42,295 nucleotides of DNA from Candidatus Kappaea frigidicola (GTDB lineage: Bacteria > Omnitrophota > Gorgyraeia > JAGLLT01): contig JAVCCI010000027.1 in assembly GCA_030765555.1 (NCBI GenBank), positions 1 through 42,295 on the forward strand. The letters run 5' to 3'. Both the position numbers and the translations under genes were made by a program. Of this stretch, positions 1 through 6,437 are shown one piece after another (the stretch's first letter is position 1; each line of letters opens with the position of its first letter). The notes beneath the pieces are model-generated. The model saw only the letters and a list, made by a program, of their open reading frames with translations, was not told the origin of the DNA and did no database searches.

Positions 1-219
1 TCCCTAACGGTGTTATCAACTAAAGCCAAAGTACTTATTTGTCCGGCTATGCATGAAAATATGTATAAAAATAAAGTAGTAACTGAAAATATCAGCACCC
101 TAAAAAAAAGAGGTTACAAATTTTCTGGTCCCATAAAGGGTAAGCTTTTGAATAATAAATTAGCCATGGGGCATCTGCAGGAAATTAATCTGATTTTTAA
201 AAGTCTCAAACAGCTATAA
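1..219 (+). CDS. coaC: Phosphopantothenoylcysteine decarboxylase (CoaC), C-terminal part
   Basis: The reading frame is open from the first base, so this is the end of a gene whose start lies outside the window. The residues follow the C-terminal part of the flavoprotein CoaC: a 'PAMHENMYKN' segment matches the PAMN-x-x-M substrate-binding clamp, with His where the family usually has Asn, followed by 'LKKRGYKFSGPIKGKL', the usual G-P-x-x-G-x-L stretch. The FMN enzyme decarboxylates phosphopantothenoylcysteine in coenzyme A synthesis. Its stop lies one base before the coaB start, so the two halves that are fused as CoaBC in many bacteria are separate, adjacent genes here. Family identity is fairly secure despite the short visible part. 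Confidence 0.8.
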   Translation, partial: SLTVLSTKAKVLICPAMHENMYKNKVVTENISTLKKRGYKFSGPIKGKLLNNKLAMGHLQEINLIFKSLKQL

Positions 220-220
220 T

Positions 221-865
221 ATGACACGGAAAAAAAGCCTCAATTTTTTGATTTCTGCTGGACCCACCAGAGAACCCATAGATCCCATAAGGTTTATTTC
301 TAATTATTCTACTGGATATTTAGGTTATGAAATGGCTAAAGCAGTAAAAAAACGGGGACATAAAGTTATTTTAGTGAGCGGGCCGGTAGCTCTAAAGAAA
401 CCCGCAGGTGTTAAGCGTATTGAGGTTACTACTGCCAAAGAGATGCTTAAATCCTTAAAAGATAATATAAGATGGGCTAATTGTCTGATAATGGCTGCGG
501 CAGTATCTGATTTTCGTGTAAAAAAAATTAATCAACAGAAAATCAAAAAGAATACTTTTGAACCATCTCTTCAACTAATAAAAAACCCAGATATACTAAA
601 ATGTCTTAAACCGTATAAAAAGGGCAAAATTTTTGTGGGCTTTGCTTTGGAGACTGAAAATCTATATGAGAATGCTAAAGCGAAACTTAAAAGCAAGGGT
701 TTAGATTTAATAGTGGCTAATCAGAAAAGCGGTAAATCAGCATGTTTTGGTGAAACGATTAACACCTACTATGTAATAGATAAGTCGTTTAATTGCAGTG
801 TGTTGAAAGATAAATCTAAAAGCTATATATCAAGGCATATAATTGACAAATCTTTTAACCTATGA
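221..865 (+). CDS. coaB: Phosphopantothenate--cysteine ligase (CoaB)
   Basis: A 214-residue stand-alone CoaB that joins cysteine to 4'-phosphopantothenate using a nucleotide triphosphate. The N-terminus has the family signature 'SAGPTREPIDPIRFISN' followed by 'STGYLGYEMA' (usual form SxGxMGxxLA). 'AAAVSDFRV' near residue 90 is the conserved A-A-A-V-x-D-F/Y motif, followed by a lysine-rich 'KIKK' and 'KNPDIL', and 'FVGFALETENL' is the usual G-F-A-x-E-T block. The start ATG sits one base after the coaC stop, implying translational coupling. The last codons overlap a strong promoter for the next gene. The length fits the ligase domain of fused CoaBC proteins. Confidence 0.93.
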   Translation: MTRKKSLNFLISAGPTREPIDPIRFISNYSTGYLGYEMAKAVKKRGHKVILVSGPVALKKPAGVKRIEVTTAKEMLKSLKDNIRWANCLIMAAAVSDFRVKKINQQKIKKNTFEPSLQLIKNPDILKCLKPYKKGKIFVGFALETENLYENAKAKLKSKGLDLIVANQKSGKSACFGETINTYYVIDKSFNCSVLKDKSKSYISRHIIDKSFNL

Positions 866-871
866 TATAAT
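843..871 (+). promoter_or_regulatory. Perfect-consensus sigma-70 type promoter
   Basis: TTGACA at 843-848, exactly 17 bases, then TATAAT at 866-871. The -35 lies inside the last codons of coaB and the -10 begins immediately after its stop. Predicted transcription start is near 878, just upstream of the first prepilin-like gene. Both hexamers match the consensus, which is rare by chance, but activity is inferred. Confidence 0.75.
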
Positions 872-920
872 TTAAATAACAAAGAAAAGGTATGATAAAT
901 TGGTTAAAATGAGGGTGTTG

Positions 921-1322
921 ATGGAGCGCCCGATAAATAGAAGTTATACATTAATTGAATTATTAATGTCGCTCTCTGTTATATTTATAATTTTAGGGCT
1001 TATGTTACCCAGTGTCTTCGGTGTTAACAGGCAAGCAGTAAAGACACAATGTGCTAATAATTTACGTCAGGCTTCACAAGTTTTAAATGCTTGGGCAATG
1101 AGCCATGATAATTTCCCCCAAGACTATAATGAGTTGGTTACCGAAGGGTACATAAGTAACCTTAGTGTTTTTAAATGCCCTTGCACTAACTCAATTAGTG
1201 ATTACGAGTTTCTAGTCAAGGGCAAATCAGTAAATAGTGTTGGGGCCAGTGAGGTTTTAATTCGTTGTAATCATTGTAGTATGTCTGTTTATATGGATAC
1301 TCACGTTGAACAAGATAAATAG
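921..1322 (+). CDS. Prepilin-like (type IV pilin/pseudopilin) protein with four C-terminal cysteines
   Basis: A small secreted protein with a type III (prepilin) signal: a short basic leader, then 'SYTLIELLMS' and a hydrophobic helix of about 20 residues. Glu lies at position +5 of the predicted mature protein. The residue before the cut site is Ser rather than the usual Gly, so prepilin peptidase processing is less certain. After the helix come 'NNLRQASQVLNAW', as in many small pseudopilins, and two cysteine pairs, 'KCPC' and 'CNHC', which could bind metal or form disulfides. ATG at 921 is preferred because GAGGGTG lies 5 bases upstream and it gives a normal leader. In-frame TTG at 900 and ATG at 909 are alternatives. 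Its partners cannot be told from the sequence. Confidence 0.8.
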   Translation: MERPINRSYTLIELLMSLSVIFIILGLMLPSVFGVNRQAVKTQCANNLRQASQVLNAWAMSHDNFPQDYNELVTEGYISNLSVFKCPCTNSISDYEFLVKGKSVNSVGASEVLIRCNHCSMSVYMDTHVEQDK

Positions 1323-1352
1323 AAAATTTCATTAAAGAAGGAGGTGGACAAG

Positions 1353-1760
1353 ATGAAAAGTAAAAAAGGTTTTACACTCGTCGAGTTGATGATTGTTATG
1401 GTTATTATAGGTATTTTGTTAAGCCTGTTACTTCCGGGTGTATTTACAGCTCGTCAGGAAGCCTTAAAGACTCAGGTAGCCAGTAACATGCGCCAGATAG
1501 GTATTGCTCTATATGCTCATGCTAAGAATAATTCTGGAGAGTTACCTGCTACTTTAGCTGCTTTGGATCCCGAATATATTGAAGGCATGTCTGACATTAA
1601 TACTAATATTGATGGCAATGCATTCACTTACGAGTATGAAGATGCTAGCGGCAATCTTTATAGTTTGAAAGCAAGCGATGTATTAGTTACTGATGATGAC
1701 GGTGATAATGCGACTGATTATGAACTTCGAGCTGATGGTGCTGTTGATACATCTCCATAG
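1353..1760 (+). CDS. Prepilin-like (pseudopilin) protein
   Basis: A 135-residue protein with a canonical prepilin leader: 'MKSKKG', then 'FTLVELMIVMVIIGILLSLL', Gly at -1 and Glu at +5, so it should be cut and methylated by prepilin peptidase and sit in the inner membrane or a pseudopilus. The C-terminal part is acidic and rich in Asp, Gly and Asn ('DDDGDNATDYELRADG'), as in calcium-binding pseudopilins, but calcium binding is only a guess. ATG 1353 is chosen over GTG 1344 because the AAGGAGG at 1338-1344 would overlap the GTG but is 8 bases from the ATG. It is followed directly by a strong terminator. Confidence 0.88.
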   Translation: MKSKKGFTLVELMIVMVIIGILLSLLLPGVFTARQEALKTQVASNMRQIGIALYAHAKNNSGELPATLAALDPEYIEGMSDINTNIDGNAFTYEYEDASGNLYSLKASDVLVTDDDGDNATDYELRADGAVDTSP

Positions 1761-1790
1761 TTAATGGTCACTAGCAGTTGTTAAGAATGT

Positions 1791-1825
1791 AAAAAGCACT
1801 TAAGGAGTAGCTTTAAGTGCTTTTT
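1791..1825 (+). terminator. Intrinsic terminator after the second prepilin-like gene
   Basis: A perfect 13-bp stem (1791-1803 pairing with 1813-1825) around a 9-base loop. The outer pairs are A5 against T5, so it could work in both directions. The core is AGCACTTAA/TTAAGTGCT. Confidence 0.9.
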
Positions 1826-1835
1826 ACCTAATATT

Positions 1836-1847
1836 AGCCGATCGGCT
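1836..1847. promoter_or_regulatory. 12-bp perfect palindrome, possible operator
   Basis: AGCCGATCGGCT is a perfect 12-bp dyad about 33 bases upstream of the third prepilin-like gene, extendable by pairing TAT/ATA on the outside with one wobble. It is GC-rich in an AT-rich surround and carries no T-tract, so it looks more like a protein-binding site than a terminator. No function is known. Confidence 0.35.
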
Positions 1848-1879
1848 GATATGTTAATTTTATGCCCGGAGATGGAATT

Positions 1880-2296
1880 TTGAAGAGGAAGCTAAAAAGT
1901 TTTACTTTAGTTGAACTTATGATAGTTGTAGTTATTATAAGTATCTTGATTAGCCTTAGTTTAACAGGTATATTCATTGGCCAGCAACAGGCTCTTGAAA
2001 CAAGAACAATGAGTAATTTAAGGCAATGCTCTATAGCTATTTATAGTTATGCTAAAAATAATGGGGGTGACTGCCCTAATAACTGGTCAGACTTAACTGC
2101 GGGGTCAAATCCTTACCTTGATAGCCTTGAGGTTACTAAAAACGGCAAAGGCATTACCTTTAATCTTGATTGTGCTGGACTTAATATGTATCAGATGTCT
2201 TTGGGTGAAGCCTTAGCTAGTGATTCTCTAGGTGAAGATCCCTCAAATCAGGCTGTTTATGGCGATGGACACGTTGCTATAATGGGTGGAACCTAA
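1880..2296 (+). CDS. Prepilin-like (pseudopilin) protein
   Basis: A 138-residue protein related to the preceding two. The leader 'MKRKLKS' precedes 'FTLVELMIVVVIISILISLS', with Ser at -1 rather than Gly, and Glu at +5. After the helix, 'SNLRQCSIAIYSYAKNNGG' strongly resembles 'SNMRQIGIALYAHAKNNSG' in the neighbouring gene, so the two are paralogues. The C-terminus has 'QAVYGDGHVAIMGG', the D-G-H-V ending common in small bacterial pseudopilins. TTG 1880 is chosen because GGAG at 1868-1871 lies 8 bases upstream and gives a normal leader; ATG 1862 is an in-frame alternative without a ribosome site. It has its own terminator. Confidence 0.82.
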   Translation: MKRKLKSFTLVELMIVVVIISILISLSLTGIFIGQQQALETRTMSNLRQCSIAIYSYAKNNGGDCPNNWSDLTAGSNPYLDSLEVTKNGKGITFNLDCAGLNMYQMSLGEALASDSLGEDPSNQAVYGDGHVAIMGGT

Positions 2297-2339
2297 TTAA
2301 TAACCATATTTATGGAAGTTTATATTAGATTACCAATAC

Positions 2340-2372
2340 AGCACTTAGGTTAATATTCCTAAGTGCTTTTTT
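2340..2372 (+). terminator. Intrinsic terminator after the third prepilin-like gene
   Basis: A 10-bp stem, AGCACTTAGG (2340-2349) with CCTAAGTGCT (2358-2367), an 8-base loop, and six Ts from 2367. The AGCACTTA/TAAGTGCT core is the same as in the terminator at 1791-1825, so one was probably copied from the other with its gene. Confidence 0.9.
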
Positions 2373-2465
2373 CACTTGACTTTTCGCTTTTAAGTGATAA
2401 ATTGGTATCAAGTTTATATTTAGAGACTATATAGTATTACTGGCACGCAGTTAAAGGAGTAAAAT

Positions 2466-3140
2466 GTGGGAATAAAATATAAGGTTAATAGAGATATCTT
2501 TAAAACATGGTCCCGAACAATGGCATACGTTTTGGGGCTTTGGTTTGCTGATGGTAGCCTTGAAGACGCATGGTATATTAGAGGTAAATATATTAGGTTT
2601 GTAAGTACAGATTATAGTTTGACATTATCAGTTAAGCACATTTTAGCAGCACAGCATCCAATAAAAATACTACCTCCTACTACAAAAAATGGCAAGAGGA
2701 AATATTTCATAAGGATAGGTGATCACGAGATTTATACTGATCTTGAAAAATTAGGGGTTCATCCGAACAAATCACTTACCATGAAATTTCCTCAAGTTCC
2801 TATTGATTTTCTTTCTGATTTTGTGCGCGGATATTTAGATGGTGACGGATGTGTACATATAGAAAAAGCTAAAAGAAGAATTAAGGTTATTTTTACGTCT
2901 GGGAGTAAGAATTTTTTGCAAGCTCTTTCTTTAACTCTTTCAAAATCATGCAAATTGATACATAATAAAGTATTTGATAGCCATAGAAGCTATCAGTTGC
3001 GCTATGCATCTGCGGAAGCATTAAAATTATTAAACTATCTCTATGATGACCTTAAAAAAGACATTCCATATTTAAATAGAAAATATCAAATATTTCAGAG
3101 ATATTTGTTAGAACGAAAGGCGGTATGCCCAAGCGGTTAA
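2466..3140 (+). CDS. LAGLIDADG-family homing endonuclease-like protein
   Basis: A 224-residue protein with two LAGLIDADG motifs: 'YVLGLWFADGS' near residues 21-31 and 'FVRGYLDGDGCV' near 119-130, each keeping the acidic residues that bind the catalytic metal. The double motif and length fit a monomeric homing endonuclease, which makes a site-specific double-strand break. A GTG start is used, with AAAGGAG at 2453-2459 six bases upstream. It is free-standing: no intron or intein boundary is visible. The last 22 bases, including the stop, lie inside the tRNA-Cys gene, so the final residues are encoded by tRNA sequence. A possible promoter (TTGACT at 2376, TAAATT at 2398) lies upstream. A domesticated DNA-binding role cannot be excluded. 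Confidence 0.85.
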   Translation: MGIKYKVNRDIFKTWSRTMAYVLGLWFADGSLEDAWYIRGKYIRFVSTDYSLTLSVKHILAAQHPIKILPPTTKNGKRKYFIRIGDHEIYTDLEKLGVHPNKSLTMKFPQVPIDFLSDFVRGYLDGDGCVHIEKAKRRIKVIFTSGSKNFLQALSLTLSKSCKLIHNKVFDSHRSYQLRYASAEALKLLNYLYDDLKKDIPYLNRKYQIFQRYLLERKAVCPSG

Positions 3141-3194
3141 GGGGACGGTCTGCAAAACCGTTATTCATCGGTTCGAATCCGATTGCCGCCTCCA
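3119..3194 (+). tRNA. tRNA-Cys (anticodon GCA)
   Basis: A 76-base cloverleaf. The acceptor GGCGGTA pairs with TGCCGCC (one G-U), the anticodon stem ACGGT/ACCGT encloses loop CTGCAAA, and the T-arm is ATCGG-TTCGAAT-CCGAT. U73 is the known cysteine identity base, and CCA is encoded at 3192-3194. The 5' end overlaps the endonuclease ORF. Unlike the next two tRNAs, it has no hairpin repeat at its 3' end. Confidence 0.96.
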
Positions 3195-3215
3195 GTAAAT
3201 ATTAATTTTTTATAA

Positions 3216-3302
3216 GGGCGAGTGGTGGAATGGCAGACACGTGGGACTTAAAATCCCATGGATGAATAATCCGTGTGGGTTCGACTCCCACCTCGCCCAC
3301 CA
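3216..3302 (+). tRNA. tRNA-Leu (anticodon TAA)
   Basis: An 87-base class II tRNA. The acceptor GGGCGAG pairs with CTCGCCC, the anticodon loop is CTTAAAA (reads UUA), and a long variable arm lies at about 3258-3274. The T-arm has GTTCGAC, the discriminator is A73, and CCA is encoded at 3300-3302. It starts 21 bases after tRNA-Cys, so the two are probably co-transcribed. Confidence 0.96.
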
Positions 3303-3346
3303 TTCTACTTCGCCAAGCAACTTTCGTCCTTGGCTTCGTAGGAATG
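3301..3346 (+). repeat. tRNA 3'-end hairpin repeat, copy 1
   Basis: An imperfect hairpin that begins with the last two bases of the tRNA-Leu CCA: CATTC pairs with GAATG, then TAC/GTA, a 3x3 internal loop, and GCCAAG/CTTGGC around an 11-base loop. A near-identical copy follows tRNA-Val, and the similarity continues about 20 bases further. There is no T-tract, so it is not a standard terminator. Confidence 0.8.
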
Positions 3347-3612
3347 CGAAAATGTAAGCCCGAGTGCATGGCAAATGGCTAAGGGCATATAAAAAACAAT
3401 AACCAAGACAAAACAGGATTAATCCCGCCAGAGGCGGACAGGGATTAAGACGCTCATTATTGACAAATTGTTGGTGAGCTCTAAGGATTAAGTAAAAAGC
3501 AAAAAAACATAGAAAAAAACAAAAAGATAATTATTCGCTTGTGACTTATGACTGGTGTCTTGTGACTTGTGTTTTGTAACTTGTGACTTAAATATTAGAA
3601 TGAGCGAAGGTG
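3347..3612. repeat. Dispersed intergenic repeat region between tRNA-Leu and tRNA-Val
   Basis: No gene is visible. The region starts with the tail of the hairpin repeat. It then carries 'ATAAAAAACAATAACCAAGA' wording that recurs at about 3813 and 20900, and a hairpin with CCGCC-aga-GGCGG inside TTAATCCC/GGGATTAA. Next come a left repeat end (GGATTAAGACGCTCAT at 3442-3457) and a low-complexity tract made of variations on CTTGTGACTT at about 3540-3590. The 3442-3457 arm is a perfect inverted match to 3921-3936. Confidence 0.75.
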
Positions 3613-3689
3613 GGGCGCATGGCGCAGTTGGTTAGCGTGCTTGCATGACATGCAAGAGGTCATAGGTTCGAATCCTATTGTGCCCACCA
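3613..3689 (+). tRNA. tRNA-Val (anticodon GAC)
   Basis: A 77-base cloverleaf. The acceptor GGGCGCA pairs with TGTGCCC (one G-U), the anticodon stem CTTGC/GCAAG encloses loop ATGACAT, and the T-arm is ATAGG-TTCGAAT-CCTAT. The discriminator is A73 and CCA is encoded at 3687-3689. It lies between the two arms of a 16-bp perfect terminal inverted repeat (3442-3457 and 3921-3936). Confidence 0.96.
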
Positions 3690-3733
3690 TTCTACTTCGC
3701 CAAGCAACTTTCGTCCTTGGCTTCGTAGGAATG
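3688..3733 (+). repeat. tRNA 3'-end hairpin repeat, copy 2
   Basis: The same 46-base hairpin as at 3301-3346, again starting in the CA of the tRNA CCA end. The match to copy 1 continues downstream to about 3775 with a few substitutions, ending in 'GTGCATGGCAAAT'. Confidence 0.8.
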
Positions 3734-3945
3734 CGGAAATGTAAGAGCGGGTGCATGGCAAATAGCTAATAGCTAATAGCGAAGGGCTAAGGGCAAATAG
3801 CGTAGAGCGGATAAAAAAACAATAACCAAGACAAAACAGGATTAAGAATTAAGGATTAAGTTAGAAGCAGGATTTGAGTACAGAATTAAGTAAAAAAACT
3901 TAATTCTTAGAGCGAATAAAATGAGCGTCTTAATCCTAATCGAGG
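3734..3945. repeat. Dispersed intergenic repeat region upstream of thrS
   Basis: No gene is visible. It contains short direct repeats of AATAGCT, a copy of the 'ACAATAACCAAGACAAAACA' wording, AGGATTAAG repeats, and a perfect 10-bp hairpin (AGAATTAAGT 3882-3891 with ACTTAATTCT 3898-3907). It ends in the right arm ATGAGCGTCTTAATCC (3921-3936). No T-box signature was found even though thrS follows. Confidence 0.75.
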
Positions 3946-3954
3946 AAATACGTT

Positions 3955-5661
3955 ATGAAGTTAGATACTCTAAGGCATTCAGCCTCGCACGTTATGGCTC
4001 AGGCCGTAAAAAGCATGTATAAAAATGTAAAGCTGGGGATAGGTCCGTCAATCGAGAATGGGTTTTATTATGATTTTGATCTTGATCAACCCATAAAAGA
4101 AGAGGATTTGCCTCGCATTGAAAAGAAAATGCGTGAAATTATAAAGAAGAACTATAAATTTGAAAAAGAGACTATTTCTAAAGATGAAGCCAAAAGACTC
4201 TTTAAAGATTTAAATGAGACGTATAAATTAGAATTGATTGATGAGCTTGAGGATGGAGAAATCTCTATATATAAAGATGGTGATTTTATTGATCTCTGTA
4301 AAGGGCCTCACCTTAATTCGACTGCTGAGATAGGGCATTTCAAGCTTTTAAATGTAGCCGGAGCTTATTGGAGGGGAAGCGAAAAGAATCCGCAGCTTAC
4401 TCGAATATACGCTACAGCTTTTGAAACAAAAAAAGAATTAGACGATTATTTGAATAGGCTTGAAGAAGCTAAAAAGAGAGATCACCGAAAAGGATTTGCT
4501 CTAGGATATTTTAGTATGCATCAGGAAGTTGGGCCAGGCTTGGTGGTATATCATCCTAAGGGAGCCTTATTGAGAAGTCTCATCGTGGATTATTTAAAAA
4601 ATGAGCACCTCAGACGTGGTTATCAGATGGTTTTAGGGCCCCACATAATGAAGTCGGATATCTGGAAGACTTCCGGGCATGCTGATTTTTACAAGGAAAA
4701 TATGTATTTCTTTGATATAGAAGGGCAAGAGTATGTGGTTAAGCCCATGAATTGTCCTGCGCATATTTTAGTTTACGCATCAAAGATTAGAAGTTATAAT
4801 GATTTACCTATAAGGTTCTTTGAGTTGGGTACTGTTTACAGGCATGAGAAGTCAGGAGTTTTACACGGACTGCTTAGGGTTAGAGGCTTTACACAGGATG
4901 ATGCACATATTTTTTGCATGCGAAATCAGCTGCAAGAAGAGATAGTGGGGGTAATCAAATTTGTTAAAGCTGTCATGGCTAACTTTGGGTTTACTGATTA
5001 CGAATACGAAGTTAGTACTCGTCCTGAAAAATATATCGGCTTAGAGCATGATTGGGATAATGCCGAAAAGATACTTATTCAATCATTAGAAGCTGAGGGT
5101 GAAAAATTTGACATCAATGAAAAAGATGGAGCTTTTTACGGTCCCAAGATAGATATTAAGATTAAAGATGCCTTGGGAAGACCATGGCAGTGCGCAACTA
5201 TTCAATGTGATTTTGCTCTGCCGGAACGCTTCGATTTATCATACATAGATAATCAAGGTAAGAAGCAGCGTCCCGTTATGCTACATAGAGTAATCGTAGG
5301 CAGTATAGAGCGCTTTATGGGTGTGCTGCTGGAACATTATGATTTTGATTTACCTTTATGGTTGGCGCCGGTTCAGATAAGGATGCTTCCGGTTACATCA
5401 AGAGCTCAAGAGTTCGCGTTGGAAGTTAGTGAGAAATTGAATACTACCTATAGAGTTGAAGTTGATTTAAATAATGAAACCCTAGGTAATAAAATTAGAA
5501 AAGCACAACAGGAAAAAATTCCTTATATGGTTATTTTGGGTGACCGAGAAATAAAGAATAATACTCTTTCGATTAGATCGCTAAAAAAAGGTGATTTAGG
5601 TAATATTAATTTAGATGAATTTGTAAAAGTATTGGCCGAGGATTTATTGAACAGGAGGTGA
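3955..5661 (+). CDS. thrS: Threonine--tRNA ligase, form without TGS domain
   Basis: A 568-residue class II synthetase that charges tRNA-Thr. It begins directly with the editing domain ('HSASHVMAQA', residues 8-17; 'CKGPHL', 115-120), so the roughly 60-residue N-terminal TGS domain of the E. coli enzyme (642 residues) is absent. The catalytic core has motif 2 ('GTVYRHE', 'GLLRVRGFTQDDAHIF'), the zinc ligands Cys267, His318 and His444, and motif 3 ('RVIVGSIERFMG'). The anticodon-binding domain covers about 468-568. GAGGA lies 8 bases before the ATG. The gene heads the thrS-infC-rpmI-rplT-pheST cluster, and its stop overlaps the infC ribosome site. Confidence 0.97.
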   Translation: MKLDTLRHSASHVMAQAVKSMYKNVKLGIGPSIENGFYYDFDLDQPIKEEDLPRIEKKMREIIKKNYKFEKETISKDEAKRLFKDLNETYKLELIDELEDGEISIYKDGDFIDLCKGPHLNSTAEIGHFKLLNVAGAYWRGSEKNPQLTRIYATAFETKKELDDYLNRLEEAKKRDHRKGFALGYFSMHQEVGPGLVVYHPKGALLRSLIVDYLKNEHLRRGYQMVLGPHIMKSDIWKTSGHADFYKENMYFFDIEGQEYVVKPMNCPAHILVYASKIRSYNDLPIRFFELGTVYRHEKSGVLHGLLRVRGFTQDDAHIFCMRNQLQEEIVGVIKFVKAVMANFGFTDYEYEVSTRPEKYIGLEHDWDNAEKILIQSLEAEGEKFDINEKDGAFYGPKIDIKIKDALGRPWQCATIQCDFALPERFDLSYIDNQGKKQRPVMLHRVIVGSIERFMGVLLEHYDFDLPLWLAPVQIRMLPVTSRAQEFALEVSEKLNTTYRVEVDLNNETLGNKIRKAQQEKIPYMVILGDREIKNNTLSIRSLKKGDLGNINLDEFVKVLAEDLLNRR

Positions 5662-5668
5662 GAGTTCC

Positions 5669-6181
5669 ATTTCTAGCGAAGCAAGAATAAATAGATTTAT
5701 TAGGGCTAGCAAAGTAAGAGTTGTAGGTAAAGAAGGAGAACAAATTGGTATTCTCTCTATTGAAGATGCCCTTAAGAAGGCGCAGGATGTAGAGCTTGAT
5801 TTAGTTGAGGTTGCCCCTTCAGCTGATCCACCAGTTTGTCGTATAATGGATTATTCTAAATATAAGTATGAACAATCCAAGAGGGCTAAAGAAGCAAAGA
5901 AAAACCAAAAAATAATTGACTTAAAAGAAATTAAGTTTAAGCCAAAAATCGAAGAGCATGATTATCAAGTTAAATTAGCCAAAGCTATTAATTTTTTAAA
6001 AAAAGATGAAAGAGTAAAAGTGAGTTTGCGCTACCGTGGTAGAGAAGTAACTCATCCTGAAATTGGCAAACGACTTTTAGATAGATTTGTTAGTGATGTT
6101 AGCCAGTATGGCGAACTAGCAAAAGAGCCCAATCAAATGGGTAAAACCATTATGATGTTTATTGATCCAAAAAAAAAGTAG
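5669..6181 (+). CDS. infC: Translation initiation factor IF-3, ATT start codon
   Basis: A 170-residue factor that binds the 30S subunit and checks start-codon pairing. The first ATG of the frame (5846) lies inside conserved sequence. The frame extends upstream without a stop to ATT at 5669, preceded by AGGAGG at 5653-5658 (10 bases away), giving an N-terminus SSEARINRFIRASKVRVVG that matches IF-3 proteins. An AUU start is the known hallmark of infC and lets IF-3 repress its own translation by rejecting non-standard starts. The N-domain covers about 1-80, a Lys-rich linker 80-95, and the C-domain follows ('RYRGREVTHPEIGK'). The ribosome site overlaps the end of thrS. Confidence 0.95.
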   Translation: MSSEARINRFIRASKVRVVGKEGEQIGILSIEDALKKAQDVELDLVEVAPSADPPVCRIMDYSKYKYEQSKRAKEAKKNQKIIDLKEIKFKPKIEEHDYQVKLAKAINFLKKDERVKVSLRYRGREVTHPEIGKRLLDRFVSDVSQYGELAKEPNQMGKTIMMFIDPKKK

Positions 6182-6211
6182 CTTATTTAGAGTAAAGGAA
6201 GGATAACTTGA

Positions 6212-6409
6212 ATGCCAAAACTTAAAACAAATAAAGGGACGGCTAAGCGTTTCAAAGTAACCAAAAACGGTAAAATTAAACGCAATAAAGCTGGTAGTAG
6301 TCACATTTTAAGTAAAAAAACTAGAAAAAGAAAAAGAAGCTTAAGGCGGGGTGCAATGGTCGATCAGAAAGATGAAAAACGATTAAAGCAGTTATTACCC
6401 TATAGTTAA
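6212..6409 (+). CDS. rpmI: 50S ribosomal protein L35
   Basis: A 65-residue, highly basic protein with the L35 pattern 'MPKLKTNKGTAKRFKVT', 'AGSSHILSKKTRKRKR' and 'LRRGAMVD'. The length is normal. It lies between infC and rplT as in most bacteria, with GGAAGGA upstream. In E. coli and B. subtilis this operon is repressed by L20 or IF-3; no specific L20-binding structure was resolved here. Confidence 0.97.
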   Translation: MPKLKTNKGTAKRFKVTKNGKIKRNKAGSSHILSKKTRKRKRSLRRGAMVDQKDEKRLKQLLPYS

Positions 6410-6437
6410 TAAAAATTTTTTAAGGAGGAATTGAATT

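Noticed and set aside
2466..3194. Group I or archaeal-type intron in tRNA-Cys encoding the endonuclease
   Set aside because: tRNA-Cys is continuous and complete with its anticodon loop uninterrupted; no intron core is visible.
3301..3775. CRISPR-like array around the tRNA genes
   Set aside because: There are only two copies of the hairpin, separated by a tRNA and other repeats, with no regular spacers and no cas genes.
3690..3954. T-box riboswitch upstream of thrS (or pheS)
   Set aside because: No T-box sequence or specifier stem-loop was found; the spacers are made of dispersed repeats.
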